A stretch of 64,000 nt of DNA. Source: a virus. The notes under the pieces are model-generated. The model worked only from the letters and a program-made list of their open reading frames with translations. It had not been told where the DNA came from and made no database searches. How positions within the stretch are numbered: position 1 is the first letter of the stretch; the number at the start of each line of letters is the position of its first letter. The DNA lies in IMG/VR virus record IMGVR_UViG_3300026518_000011, positions 1-64,000 of that record. One strand, 5' to 3'. Of the stretch, positions 13,951-23,345 are shown piece by piece. A program made the position numbers and the translations under genes.

Positions 13951-15399
13951 TTATGGCTGGATATACTGGACAATTACCGTTGCCGCGCCTGATGCTGGAG
14001 CATTCGCCGATGATACGGTAGCAATCACCGGAGTAGCGGCGGCATATGTATGATGGACATCAGTGCTATATATAAAGGCCAATTCAGGGTCATTAGCCGT
14101 ATCTACCATCAATTGAGACGATAGACCAGCATCACCAATGGCAATGGTTTCTGGCGAACTCCAAATCGTGGTAACATCGATTGATACTTTAATTACAATC
14201 CCACCAGCCGGAACAGACCCAATAGTCTGGACTGCACCACCGTTAAAGGTAACAGGACCAGAGACAGTAACCACTGACCCACTCGGGGGTAATGGTGCGC
14301 CCCAAATAGCATCGGTGCCATCTGACTGTAACACCTGACCAGCAGTACCTAATGGCAATGCGGCTAATGAGTTGGCCAGATTGGATACAAGGATATCACC
14401 GCGTGTGTATACCCCCAGTCCGGTGCCGCCATTCACTTCATTTAGGATGCCGGTGACCGAGTTAGTGCCATCAGCGAGATTGATCTGACCCCATACGGGC
14501 AGCCCAGCCGTAACCACCATGGCATTACCGTTTGTCCCAATAGCCAACTCATTGACCTTATTATTGGTGTTATCAGCAACGATCATGGAACCATTGGCGA
14601 ATGCAGTGATATTAGTATTCAGACCACCATTTAGCTTTGGTAGCAGACCAGTAATGGAATTGACATTAGCAAGGTCTAATGCCCCCCACGTAGCCTCTGT
14701 TCCTACGACACCAGCAGAAATAAGCGTTTGCCCACCCGTTGCTGAGCTATTGACTATCAGGTTGTTAGTCCCGTTAACCGAAATTGTTGAGGCACCAACA
14801 TTGCTATTCATAACAGTGCCAACCATGGACAACCCAACACCTGCTGAAATCACACCAGCAGCAGAGAATTGAACCCAATTAATAGGACTGGTGCCAATCG
14901 TAATGACACCATCCGAGGTCACTACCCATCCGGTATCAGCAAGGGATGTTCCCTCTTCTATGAATACGAATGACCCACCATTGAGTTCAGCACCAGTATC
15001 CGCATCTAGTGATCTGGTGGGTGTGCCAGCAGTAACATCATAGATACCGTTCTCACTTGCAGTAGCTTGGTTTTTGATCAGAATGCGATCACCAACGGCC
15101 AATACGATGCCATCGATTGTGGAACCAGCAGCAAATGAGGTGGCTAATGTCCCAGCAACCGTGGTTCCTACCCGAACTGAGTTTTTAGCATCCACACCGG
15201 ATGCAAGGCTATCCACATAGATTTTGGAAGCCGCATCATTATTGTTGACCGGAGTCGTGGGGACCCGCATCTGGGCAAGGATTACCCCATCAGATGTTGA
15301 TTCAAAATGATCCACATTCCATACGACCGACCCACCGACTTTTCCGTATTGTAACGAACTCCCCACACCGACGAGAGTATAATCTTTCCTATTTGCCAT
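13951..15399 (-). CDS. large tail-fibre protein, 482 aa
   Basis: Near residue 55 it has the fibre motif NNNDAASKIYVDSLASG, typical of phage fibre N-terminal regions, followed by about 350 residues of Gly/Asn/Thr-rich shaft with repeated short units (NSITGLLPKLNGGLNTN, NSVTGILNEVNGGTGLG). The C-terminal 100 residues (SVPAGGIVIKVSIDVTT..., VDTANDPELAF, AATVIVQYIQP) are paralogous to the end of the next gene upstream. It is probably part of the long or short tail fibre. Confidence 0.7.
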   Translation of the reverse strand: MANRKDYTLVGVGSSLQYGKVGGSVVWNVDHFESTSDGVILAQMRVPTTPVNNNDAASKIYVDSLASGVDAKNSVRVGTTVAGTLATSFAAGSTIDGIVLAVGDRILIKNQATASENGIYDVTAGTPTRSLDADTGAELNGGSFVFIEEGTSLADTGWVVTSDGVITIGTSPINWVQFSAAGVISAGVGLSMVGTVMNSNVGASTISVNGTNNLIVNSSATGGQTLISAGVVGTEATWGALDLANVNSITGLLPKLNGGLNTNITAFANGSMIVADNTNNKVNELAIGTNGNAMVVTAGLPVWGQINLADGTNSVTGILNEVNGGTGLGVYTRGDILVSNLANSLAALPLGTAGQVLQSDGTDAIWGAPLPPSGSVVTVSGPVTFNGGAVQTIGSVPAGGIVIKVSIDVTTIWSSPETIAIGDAGLSSQLMVDTANDPELAFIYSTDVHHTYAAATPVIATVSSANAPASGAATVIVQYIQP

Positions 15400-15414
15400 T
15401 GTTGCTCATCTCCA

Positions 15415-16608
15415 TTAAGGTATAATATAATCCACGATCACTCGTGCAGCGCCCGCTGTAGGAGCGCCCGTAATTGTTGCAATAATTTGTGTTGCGGCAA
15501 TATATGAAACATTGGCAACTGTCGTATAAGTATTTATCGCCAGTGGATCATTGGCTACATTAGTCATCAATCGATCAACCAATCCCGCATCGCCAATATC
15601 AATCAGGGTCCCTACGGAATAGGCGGATGTGATCTCCAACGATATAGCTCTGACAAATGCACCCGCTGGGAGTATTGCACCGATGTTGTATGACCCAGCA
15701 GTCCCCAATAGGACATTTCGTTGTTGATTCGCCACAGTAGCGGCCACTCCGCCCGCTGCCGCTACTACGTCAGATACTGTGGCTCGTTCAATCGATGTAG
15801 AACTTTGATTATACACCAATAGGCTATCAGTGCCAACCAATGGATCAGATAACCCACCCACCCCGATGATATCATGATCAACAGTAAGGGTATTACCACC
15901 ATCGGTGATTGTTACGGCAGTGCCAGCAGTGAATACTCGGGCATTTGGGAGTCCTGCATCAGCAATGAGAGTTAGATATTGAGCAGCAGCAGGACTTGAT
16001 GTGGTGCCTGACCCTGCCACATACCCAACGGGCATCCATACCCCATTAGCTGGGGTTCCCAAATAGGCCAGTTGGGATAATGATTCCTGTGAATATATAC
16101 CAAGGGTAACTGTTGCGGTGCCAACACTATCAGTGACCGTGATGGCCCCACCAGTGGCATGAGAGATCACCAGAACGTCTGCCACGGCCTGTGCTACGAT
16201 ATTGGGGATACCTACCGCATTAATGTCAGTAGCGACCTGTGCTGGCGTATATGGGGCACTCAGGGTCACTGACTGGCCGTTGATCAGTAATACGTCCCCC
16301 GCTGTTGCCGTTCCATAGGGGTATCCAGCAATGGTATTACCTGCTGGTGCCACTGGGGCACTCAGTGGGAGTTTCATCCATAACCCTACAGAAACAGGCA
16401 ATTGTCTATTCTGTAGGATGGTGCTAGGGACGTCAGTATTATCGATCAGTATTAGATCACCAGGTCTGCCATAATCCATCGGGGGCACTGTATTACCCCG
16501 CCCCACAGTTAAAGGGCCGAATTTTAATGCGGACTTGGTAACTTTTAGGTTATCTGGTCTATGAATCTGTCCGTCATAACCATGACTCGTAAAAAATGGA
16601 TTTGGCAT
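15415..16608 (-). CDS. tail-fibre protein, 397 aa
   Basis: Begins with an unusual aromatic/basic N-terminus (MPNPFFTSHGYDGQIHRPDN), followed by strand-rich Thr/Ala/Gly sequence with a probable beta-helix shaft. The C-terminal domain (LPAGAFVRAISLEIT..., TNVANDPLAINTY, AARVIVDYIIP) is paralogous to that of the neighbouring gene at 13951-15399, showing exchange or duplication of the tip. A late-type box lies 22 bases upstream. Confidence 0.65.
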   Translation of the reverse strand: MPNPFFTSHGYDGQIHRPDNLKVTKSALKFGPLTVGRGNTVPPMDYGRPGDLILIDNTDVPSTILQNRQLPVSVGLWMKLPLSAPVAPAGNTIAGYPYGTATAGDVLLINGQSVTLSAPYTPAQVATDINAVGIPNIVAQAVADVLVISHATGGAITVTDSVGTATVTLGIYSQESLSQLAYLGTPANGVWMPVGYVAGSGTTSSPAAAQYLTLIADAGLPNARVFTAGTAVTITDGGNTLTVDHDIIGVGGLSDPLVGTDSLLVYNQSSTSIERATVSDVVAAAGGVAATVANQQRNVLLGTAGSYNIGAILPAGAFVRAISLEITSAYSVGTLIDIGDAGLVDRLMTNVANDPLAINTYTTVANVSYIAATQIIATITGAPTAGAARVIVDYIIP

Positions 16609-16629
16609 ACCGTTGATATTCTCCTACCA

Positions 16630-16637
16630 GTATTTAG
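16630..16637 (-). promoter_or_regulatory. late-type box CTAAATAC
   Basis: Minus-strand CTAAATAC, 22 bases before the start at 16608. It lies in the loop between the inverted repeats CTCCTAC and GTAGGAG (16621-16656). Confidence 0.6.
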
Positions 16638-16663
16638 ATAGTTTCACTAGTAGGAGAGATTGA

Positions 16664-17464
16664 TCATTTGGTGGGTGGGGTATTAGTTAGTTTAGTCCAT
16701 GTCATAGCCCCTACCACACCATCTGGGGTTAATCCCCGTTTGGTTTGGAATCTACGAACTGCATTAAATGTGCCATTACCGAAATCTCCATCAACGGTGA
16801 TACGGGACCCCTGCTTCACCAATAAGTCCTGCAATTGCCTAACCGCAGCGCCACGATTACCTTTACGCAATACGATGGGGGTTCGTCGTCCCGTTGACCT
16901 ACGATGGGTTTGTTCGGCAATATGTGCTTTAGCCCCATAATTTCCACGGATGATACGTGCGTATGCAGGTGCCTGACCGGTACCATTATACCGTTCGGCA
17001 AATGTTAACCAATCCTTAGCCCGCAGATAGGTGTCCAGTTTCCATGTCTTCAACAGAGTCACAAACGCATCTAGGTGAGCATCACCAGTGTTGGCCATGG
17101 CAACGACCATTGATCTGGCCGAGTCATATCCGGCATCTTTAGCATTGAACCCCATAATCTGCGGGCCACCAAACGATGTTGCTCGTAGTGCAGCATCAGG
17201 AGACTTTGCGAATGCTGCACGGAACATCGCCTCTCTACGACCAGATGCAATCTTTAGGCTATCCCGCCAGTTAGTTTTCGCGTTGGGCATTTTGTGTGGT
17301 TCAAACCGACGAATCACTGACCCATCACGTAAGAAGAATCTGCCAGAAGATTCGGCCATAAACACCGCTTCTACTGCTGCTGCTTCACAATTCAAATATT
17401 TTGCTGCACGGTCATATGCGCCTGCACTCATTGGGGTGTGTTTCCCCAGCCATGGTAATGTCAT
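16664..17464 (-). CDS. endolysin: N-acetylmuramidase plus peptidoglycan-binding domain
   Basis: Residues about 15-180 match the DUF3380 N-acetylmuramidase family: catalytic Glu38 in VEAVFMAESSGRFF, then RRFEPHKMP, SFGGPQIMGFN and FAERYNGTGQAPAYA. These enzymes cut the peptidoglycan sugar backbone. After a basic linker, residues about 200-262 form a PG_binding_1 domain (LRKGNRGAAVRQLQDLL, DGDFGNGTFNAVRRFQ, LTPDGVVGAMTW). No signal peptide is present, so a holin is needed for release. It sits between fibre genes rather than next to the spanins. Confidence 0.88.
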   Translation of the reverse strand: MTLPWLGKHTPMSAGAYDRAAKYLNCEAAAVEAVFMAESSGRFFLRDGSVIRRFEPHKMPNAKTNWRDSLKIASGRREAMFRAAFAKSPDAALRATSFGGPQIMGFNAKDAGYDSARSMVVAMANTGDAHLDAFVTLLKTWKLDTYLRAKDWLTFAERYNGTGQAPAYARIIRGNYGAKAHIAEQTHRRSTGRRTPIVLRKGNRGAAVRQLQDLLVKQGSRITVDGDFGNGTFNAVRRFQTKRGLTPDGVVGAMTWTKLTNTPPTK

Positions 17465-17490
17465 GAATTTTATCCCCTATATACGAACAA

Positions 17491-17519
17491 ATAGAGGCCC
17501 AACCAAATTGGGCCTCTAT
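17491..17519 (-). terminator. strong hairpin upstream of the endolysin gene
   Basis: ATAGAGGCCCAA / TTGGGCCTCTAT, 12 perfect pairs with a 5-base loop, followed on the minus strand by a T-rich stretch. It can end the 829-aa fibre transcript, yet it lies downstream of the late-type box at 17522, so it would also be at the 5' end of any transcript from that box. Confidence 0.7.
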
Positions 17520-17521
17520 CC

Positions 17522-17529
17522 GTATTTAT
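17522..17529 (-). promoter_or_regulatory. late-type box ATAAATAC
   Basis: Minus-strand ATAAATAC, 57 bases before the endolysin start with a 12-bp hairpin in between, unlike the simple spacing at most other boxes. Confidence 0.45.
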
Positions 17530-17549
17530 CCTATAACTGATTACTGCCC

Positions 17550-20039
17550 TTAGTTGACAACATTAGCCGATAGTTGTTTAATGGCCACCCAGTTGGCAGT
17601 AGCACCATTTTGTGTTGCACGTGGATTAGCCTCGTTGGTTCTATAGGTCACAGCCACCGTATCTGTTGCTGCCATGTTCAGTGGGCCAGTTGACAGGTTG
17701 AATGCGGACCCTAACTGCGCATTGGTGGAACTATATTTCTGGGTTGCTACCGCAACCGCATTAACCAATATTTGCACAGTATAGGAGGCCGAGTTGACAG
17801 AATTCGTGGCATCTACATTACACGTAATCTCATAAACTCCCGCATGTGGGATAGTAAACCCGTTCGTGGTGGTGCTGGCAACAGCAGCATTGTCAAATTC
17901 TACCACATCATACACTAGTTGTGTAACATTATTACCCGTAAGGGTTTGTGCAACAGAGTTTGACATCTTAGCCATGATTGCTGGAGTAACTACCGCATCT
18001 TCTGGTCTTACCACGGTTGACTCACTCAGTTGAGTGACCGCCATCCATGATGATGCACCAATGTCACCAATAGCCCCGCCTATCCGCTGTAATACTACTG
18101 CCATGTTGACCACAGGAGTTACGGTGATTCTACCAAAGAATGGTGAGGTCTGAGGCCCAGGGTCATTATTAGACGCAGACGAGAAAATCTCCCCCAACGG
18201 GGAATTGGTGAGGATATCATAGAACTGAACATCAATAACGCCTGTTGCCAACCCTGGGTGAACTATTACTGCCTCTAACTCATATGTATTACCGGCAGTC
18301 AGTCCGAGGATTGCACCACCTGCATCTAATGATAGTCCGCTACCATTACCATGTAATGTTTCATTCCACACTACATGGCTACCAACCCCAATATTCGTAG
18401 TGGCGGTAGTGGATACCTGCAAACGGGATAATGGTTTTGGGACTATCATCCCTGGGTTAACTACACTAGCCGTAGGAAGCTCTGTGACCGTCAAATACGT
18501 ACCAGGTCCAGCGTCACCGAGCGGGGATGCAACATCTACATATATACCAATATCCACATTTGCAGTAGGGGTATACACCGTGGTCATGGAAGCCATAGAC
18601 GCATTATTAGTATTCGCGTTAGTGGATTCTAACGCGATCTGACTACCAATTTTAACCCCCGCACTGGTTTGTACATTCCACAACGAGTAACTACTTGCAG
18701 TCGTTAACAATCGCACACCCGCTTCGATTTTATAGGTCTTTCCGGCCACCAATGTTACCAAACCCGTGGTTGTTAAACCCTCTGTGATATTTTGTGATCC
18801 AGACGTCGTTTCCATCACCAGCGGAACACCTGCAGCTACGTTGACCACAGAAGTGCGTCTGCCACTCACGCTACCCAATGGGGTGGGGACTACGGTTCCT
18901 GCCATAACTGTTTCAGTGTCAGGCAACTGGATCACTTCTAAAGCAGCAAATGCCACATTACTAGCAATACTACAATACGCTGATAATGATAATACATCCC
19001 CAGCCACTAGCTCATAGGTGTTATTATCCACTAGCGAGATTGTACCGTTACCAACAGTGCTTTCGGCATATGAAATTGATGCTGAATTTTTAATGATGGA
19101 AGTTTGATGTATTACCGCATTATTTACATTTTGGTATTGACTAGAAACTCTATAGGTACCGGTCCGCTTAATCGTTACATGACTTCCTGCGCTAACCATA
19201 CCACCTATGTCATAATCTATTGTATCCAGAACAATCGGAGTCCATGTGCCTGCAGGAAGCGACTGTGCAGCGGTATGATGGGCACGGGTACGGTGTAAGG
19301 TGGTCTGTGACGAGGCCCCTAAGACCGTAAGGTCCCACTTCCCATTACCGGTATCTATGGCCAGAACCATTTCACCATCGGAGACCACCGTATAAGACCC
19401 ATCAAGGATTCCATTCAACGATTCCCCCACCTGCACCTTAAGAGTCACGTTATTGGTGGATACGGTCTCCCCCACAAAAATATATCGACGCTGCGTCCCT
19501 GTGGCCGTAGGGAGCGTAAAATTAAATGCCCCACCAGAGGCGTTTAGATTATAGATTCCCTCTCCCGCATCAGCATCAGCAGTAATAGACCCATGTTTGG
19601 TCAACCCACCAGATGCGGTCAGACCTGTATCAGCGGAAGTTGTCCATACAACAGTAGGTGAAGTCTTAGTTTGGGTAAAATCGAGCACCCGCGTATCGCC
19701 TGCCACTAAAGTTATTGATGCAACCGGAGACCCATCCGCCCGCGTATACCCGCTGGATAGCACGAATGTTCTAGCCACGGTATCTAAGTTCGTCAGCCGA
19801 AGGGTCATATTTTTTGCACCCCCGACGTTTATAGGATTATTAACCGTGACATTCCCCGTAGAATTCCCATCTATCACCAAGGCAAACGATCTGTGCCCGT
19901 TAAATAAATCTACATTGAACGGATTGCCAGTAGTTGCAGCCGTAACTGGGATATTAATGTCATACCCAGCCGCTGTAATGTTACTACCAGCGGTTAATCC
20001 ACGAGCAACGGTAACGTCACCCTTAATATCATATGCCAT
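17550..20039 (-). CDS. very large tail-fibre protein with repeated jelly-roll modules, 829 aa
   Basis: After an N-terminal beta region with a shaft-like domain (to about residue 250), the protein has four C1q/TNF-like modules of about 130 residues, each with an aromatic strand such as VTIKRTGTYRVSSQY, VAGKTYKIEAGVRL, TAGNTYELEAVIV and IPHAGVYEITCNVD. Between modules come linkers of the form VVxPxxxVxPxxL (TVMAGTVVPTPL, SVVNPGMIVPKPL, TVVRPEDAVVTP). This suggests a bead-on-string adhesin with several binding tips. It lacks the N-terminal motif of the other fibre genes. Ribosome site GAAAGGAGAATGA is strong. Confidence 0.7.
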   Translation of the reverse strand: MAYDIKGDVTVARGLTAGSNITAAGYDINIPVTAATTGNPFNVDLFNGHRSFALVIDGNSTGNVTVNNPINVGGAKNMTLRLTNLDTVARTFVLSSGYTRADGSPVASITLVAGDTRVLDFTQTKTSPTVVWTTSADTGLTASGGLTKHGSITADADAGEGIYNLNASGGAFNFTLPTATGTQRRYIFVGETVSTNNVTLKVQVGESLNGILDGSYTVVSDGEMVLAIDTGNGKWDLTVLGASSQTTLHRTRAHHTAAQSLPAGTWTPIVLDTIDYDIGGMVSAGSHVTIKRTGTYRVSSQYQNVNNAVIHQTSIIKNSASISYAESTVGNGTISLVDNNTYELVAGDVLSLSAYCSIASNVAFAALEVIQLPDTETVMAGTVVPTPLGSVSGRRTSVVNVAAGVPLVMETTSGSQNITEGLTTTGLVTLVAGKTYKIEAGVRLLTTASSYSLWNVQTSAGVKIGSQIALESTNANTNNASMASMTTVYTPTANVDIGIYVDVASPLGDAGPGTYLTVTELPTASVVNPGMIVPKPLSRLQVSTTATTNIGVGSHVVWNETLHGNGSGLSLDAGGAILGLTAGNTYELEAVIVHPGLATGVIDVQFYDILTNSPLGEIFSSASNNDPGPQTSPFFGRITVTPVVNMAVVLQRIGGAIGDIGASSWMAVTQLSESTVVRPEDAVVTPAIMAKMSNSVAQTLTGNNVTQLVYDVVEFDNAAVASTTTNGFTIPHAGVYEITCNVDATNSVNSASYTVQILVNAVAVATQKYSSTNAQLGSAFNLSTGPLNMAATDTVAVTYRTNEANPRATQNGATANWVAIKQLSANVVN

Positions 20040-20066
20040 AATTCATTCTCCTTTCAAGAGAAAACA

Positions 20067-20086
20067 GGGGGATATTACTATCCCCC
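20067..20086 (-). terminator. rho-independent terminator
   Basis: GGGGGATA / TATCCCCC, 8 bp with a 4-base loop, followed on the minus strand by TGTTTTCTC. Closes the 20097-22349 gene. Confidence 0.7.
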
Positions 20087-20096
20087 AACAAAGTTG

Positions 20097-22349
20097 TTAG
20101 CTAATTACGATTCGCCCAGCAAAACGAGCATCTGGGGTAGAGATGACTTGCATTTCAACATCTCCGTTAGCAAATATTGTAAGTTTATTCACGGTCACCA
20201 AGAAGTAATTTCCCAATCCATCACTCTGATACGTTTGGACAATTGATGGGGACGTGATCCCATGAGCGGTGGCCAGTATTTTATTGGAATATACCCCGCC
20301 AGATACTGTCCCCCAATCTGTGGTAGCATTAAATACTGTCACCGAAGGAGATTGTGGCGGTGTGGACCACCCCAGTTTGCCAGCACCATCGGTATCAATA
20401 AGAACTTGACCGGTGGCAGTGGGGCCAGCAGCGGGCAATGTAATCGTATAAGCCGATGTAACTGATGCTGGCGCAGTAAATCCTATAGCAATAGAATTAG
20501 CACCAATCAGTGATATTGCACCACCTGTAACACCATCACCATTACTGATACTAACATCATTGCCAACCCCGTTAGTGGTTAGGGAGATTCCTTTACCTGC
20601 TACTGTAATAGGCTGCGAGGTCCCACCATCCAGTGTTATTGCGCCTGTTGACTTGATATCAAGTGCTTTGGCAACCGGACTCAATACACTAAAATCAAAA
20701 CCATTCAATGATATGGTCCGAACAGAGGACAATACCGCATTTGTAGTCTCGATCCAATTAACGGCAGGTGCCGGTTCCTGAATAAGAGTTACTACCCCAG
20801 AATTGTCTGAATAATATACGTGAGTGATTGGGTCAGTGTTAATATTCGTACCAGTGTAATAGATAAAGGTGTCAGTATTATTTGGTCCATTAAACACTGC
20901 AATTTCCGCAGGGGTTGGATTACCGGCGGTGGCCGGAGCTACTGCTGAATCTTTGGCGAATGCCCGATCATTGCCAGCATTCAGTGGTTGCCATTTGTTA
21001 CTAGTGCGGTCCGAATAATACGCACGGCCTAAAATGTTGTCAACCCCCCAACGAACCCCAGCAGGAACTGGGCCACTCAATGCGGTTGGACTCTCAATCA
21101 CCTCATTCACTGGCGCTGTTGCATAATGTAGCCCATCAGTGCCAATAGTCAGACTATTGCCAATATCTGCTGATACCCCTTGTGCAGGGTGTTTGTGGTC
21201 TTCTCGTACTAAATTGCTACTTACACCCACTGCACCAACACCATCGGTAGCTGCTGGTGAAATCGCACTGGCTAAGACGAAGTCCATACTTTCAAATTCA
21301 GCAATCTTTTTCCATGCAGTTCCGTCCCATACATACATAGCAGCACCAGCGGTAACTGTAGCATCACCAGATGCATCTACCACATAAGCAATATCACCGA
21401 TTAATTGTCCGGTTGCTGCTGCCATTGCTGCACTATTCGCAAATACATCTTGATTAGTTGCAATCGTATGAGGGGAGGTAAGCTCGGTGACTGTCCCAGA
21501 GACATCCACATGATATACATAGGTAGGAGCAGACGCGGGTAGATCATCGCCGGTGTAATACAAGATAGCGTCAGTATAAGGACCTGTCAGGGCAAATGCA
21601 GTGATTTCCCCCACCGTGGGCTGACCAGCGGTCGCTGGAGCAACGGTGGTATTATCCGCATGGACACGATTATTTGCAACCGACGCTAATGCTACCAATT
21701 TTCCATCAGCGCCAGATGTAATTATATTACCAGCATCAGTGGAAATCAGATTGGTAGGGCCTGCCATATGCAAACCGTCGGTACCTACGGTCAAAAGTTG
21801 ACCTGCATCCGCAGATACGCCTTGTGCAGGATGTTTGTGGTCTTGTCTCGAAACTTTAGGAGATACACCAATTGCGCCGGTGGCATTATTAGCCGCAGGG
21901 GATACCCCCGTAGCATACACCACCGATATTCGGGAATCAATATCTAACTGCAACTCCACCAATGCAGCCTGAACATCCGTTGATGTAAGATTACCAACAG
22001 GTGTGACAGTAATTTCGGCACCTATATAATCTCCAGCAACCGCTACCACATTGCCCGTACGGCCAAATACCGATGCTACTGCACCCCCACCCCCACCACC
22101 ACCAGTGGCACCCCATGTGGTCCCACCATAGGTCTCCAATTGAGAGGTAGTAGTATTCCAGATCAATAGTCCTGCAACAGGGGATGGAATAGCATCTCGC
22201 TGCGCGGTGGTCAATCGAGCAGTAAGAAAGCCACCGTTAGTATCTTCAATTTGAATAACCGCCGATGGTTCACCAGCGGTTCGGGCATTTACGGCATTGT
22301 TTCCCACCATAACTGGCTTTAGGCGGTATTTACGATTCGGGTCAGACAT
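20097..22349 (-). CDS. large tail-fibre protein, 750 aa
   Basis: The N-terminal 85 residues (NRKYRLKPVMVGNNAV, PSAVIQIEDTNGGFLTARLTT, QRD, GLLIWNTTTSQLETYGGTTW) are a homologue of the start of the gene at 23346-24791 and probably form the attachment end. Then come repeated shaft units: twice SVVYATGVSPAAN/ISPAATDGVGAVGVS...DHKHPAQGVSAD, and twice VAPATAG.PT..EI..F.GP. The C-terminus has TLPAAGPTATGQVLIDTDGAGKLGW, the recurring fibre cassette, then a strand-rich tip. A late-type box lies 33 bases upstream. Confidence 0.72.
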   Translation of the reverse strand: MSDPNRKYRLKPVMVGNNAVNARTAGEPSAVIQIEDTNGGFLTARLTTAQRDAIPSPVAGLLIWNTTTSQLETYGGTTWGATGGGGGGGAVASVFGRTGNVVAVAGDYIGAEITVTPVGNLTSTDVQAALVELQLDIDSRISVVYATGVSPAANNATGAIGVSPKVSRQDHKHPAQGVSADAGQLLTVGTDGLHMAGPTNLISTDAGNIITSGADGKLVALASVANNRVHADNTTVAPATAGQPTVGEITAFALTGPYTDAILYYTGDDLPASAPTYVYHVDVSGTVTELTSPHTIATNQDVFANSAAMAAATGQLIGDIAYVVDASGDATVTAGAAMYVWDGTAWKKIAEFESMDFVLASAISPAATDGVGAVGVSSNLVREDHKHPAQGVSADIGNSLTIGTDGLHYATAPVNEVIESPTALSGPVPAGVRWGVDNILGRAYYSDRTSNKWQPLNAGNDRAFAKDSAVAPATAGNPTPAEIAVFNGPNNTDTFIYYTGTNINTDPITHVYYSDNSGVVTLIQEPAPAVNWIETTNAVLSSVRTISLNGFDFSVLSPVAKALDIKSTGAITLDGGTSQPITVAGKGISLTTNGVGNDVSISNGDGVTGGAISLIGANSIAIGFTAPASVTSAYTITLPAAGPTATGQVLIDTDGAGKLGWSTPPQSPSVTVFNATTDWGTVSGGVYSNKILATAHGITSPSIVQTYQSDGLGNYFLVTVNKLTIFANGDVEMQVISTPDARFAGRIVIS

Positions 22350-22382
22350 CTAAGGTTCTCCACAATAACATTTGGTATAATG

Positions 22383-22390
22383 GTATTTAG
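22383..22390 (-). promoter_or_regulatory. late-type box CTAAATAC
   Basis: Minus-strand CTAAATAC, 33 bases before the start at 22349. Confidence 0.6.
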
Positions 22391-22411
22391 GAGAGACTGA
22401 GTTCCCACAAA

Positions 22412-23344
22412 TTATCCAATTTCGCGCACCCATCCAACTGTTGCATTGACGTAGATATATCGGATCGAGAAATGATTTACGGTGATGACATCATCAACTG
22501 CTGCACCATAAAAATTATAACCGCTGGTAGTGGGTTGAAACGTTACATTATTGGCAATCACATTCCCACCAACGTCGATTATGTGAACCCGTGTCCCCGT
22601 AACCACAGATGGACCAGCGGGGGGGATGACATTAATTGGAACCGTGGTGGTATCCACAAACTCAATCGTATCATATGGTGTAGCATATGAGGAGGTATGG
22701 ACCAGAGGATTTACTGCGCCCCCACCCACCCATGACAGATTACCTGCCCCATCAGTGGTTAAGGTGTTACCTGCCGCCCCATCCACAGCAGGTAGCGTGA
22801 ATGTAACACTGGTGGTTACAGCATCAGGAGCTTTCAAACCAACATAGCCACTATTTATCCCATATAGTTGTATCTCATGAGTCTCATTAGGCGCTGCGGT
22901 GCCCGATGAGTAAAATCGAGTAATTAATTGACTGGTGCCTATTTTTGAGATAGCAATCGCATTAATCCCGTCCACTCCCATTGATAACAGACCACTGGAT
23001 GCTGAATAACTGGTAATCCCATTGACAGTCTGAACCTGCATCCTTGCTGAACCGGACGATGATCCTAGAAAGGTGGCAGAGTTTCCTGATGCCACATTTT
23101 TTGTCTGCATCAGGAGTACACCTATCGTTCCCACTCCGTGTAGACCGATGGATGAATTTATGGTAGGATTGATAAACTCCACACCAACCCCTGGTACCGT
23201 AAATCCGGCCAATCCCGACCCTGAAATTTTTATAGCACCCGTCTGTGCCACCGAGGTCACTGACAACCCATTGCCAGTGCTGATAATCATGTTATTAGTA
23301 ACATCTGGCCCAGCAGCAATGATACGATCATTTGTATTTGGCAT
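22412..23344 (-). CDS. tail-fibre protein, 310 aa
   Basis: Start at 23344 is used: its ATG follows the previous stop by one base and has GGAAGG upstream, while the longer frame from 23383 overlaps that gene. Shaft-like Gly/Ser/Thr-rich N-terminal half, then the shared cassette VGLKAPDAVTTSVTFTLP...NTLTTDGAGNLSW and a 90-residue beta tip ending in RYIYVNATVGWVREIG. It lacks the attachment-type N-terminus of its neighbours, so it may be a distal fibre segment. Confidence 0.68.
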   Translation of the reverse strand: MPNTNDRIIAAGPDVTNNMIISTGNGLSVTSVAQTGAIKISGSGLAGFTVPGVGVEFINPTINSSIGLHGVGTIGVLLMQTKNVASGNSATFLGSSSGSARMQVQTVNGITSYSASSGLLSMGVDGINAIAISKIGTSQLITRFYSSGTAAPNETHEIQLYGINSGYVGLKAPDAVTTSVTFTLPAVDGAAGNTLTTDGAGNLSWVGGGAVNPLVHTSSYATPYDTIEFVDTTTVPINVIPPAGPSVVTGTRVHIIDVGGNVIANNVTFQPTTSGYNFYGAAVDDVITVNHFSIRYIYVNATVGWVREIG

Positions 23345-23345
23345 A

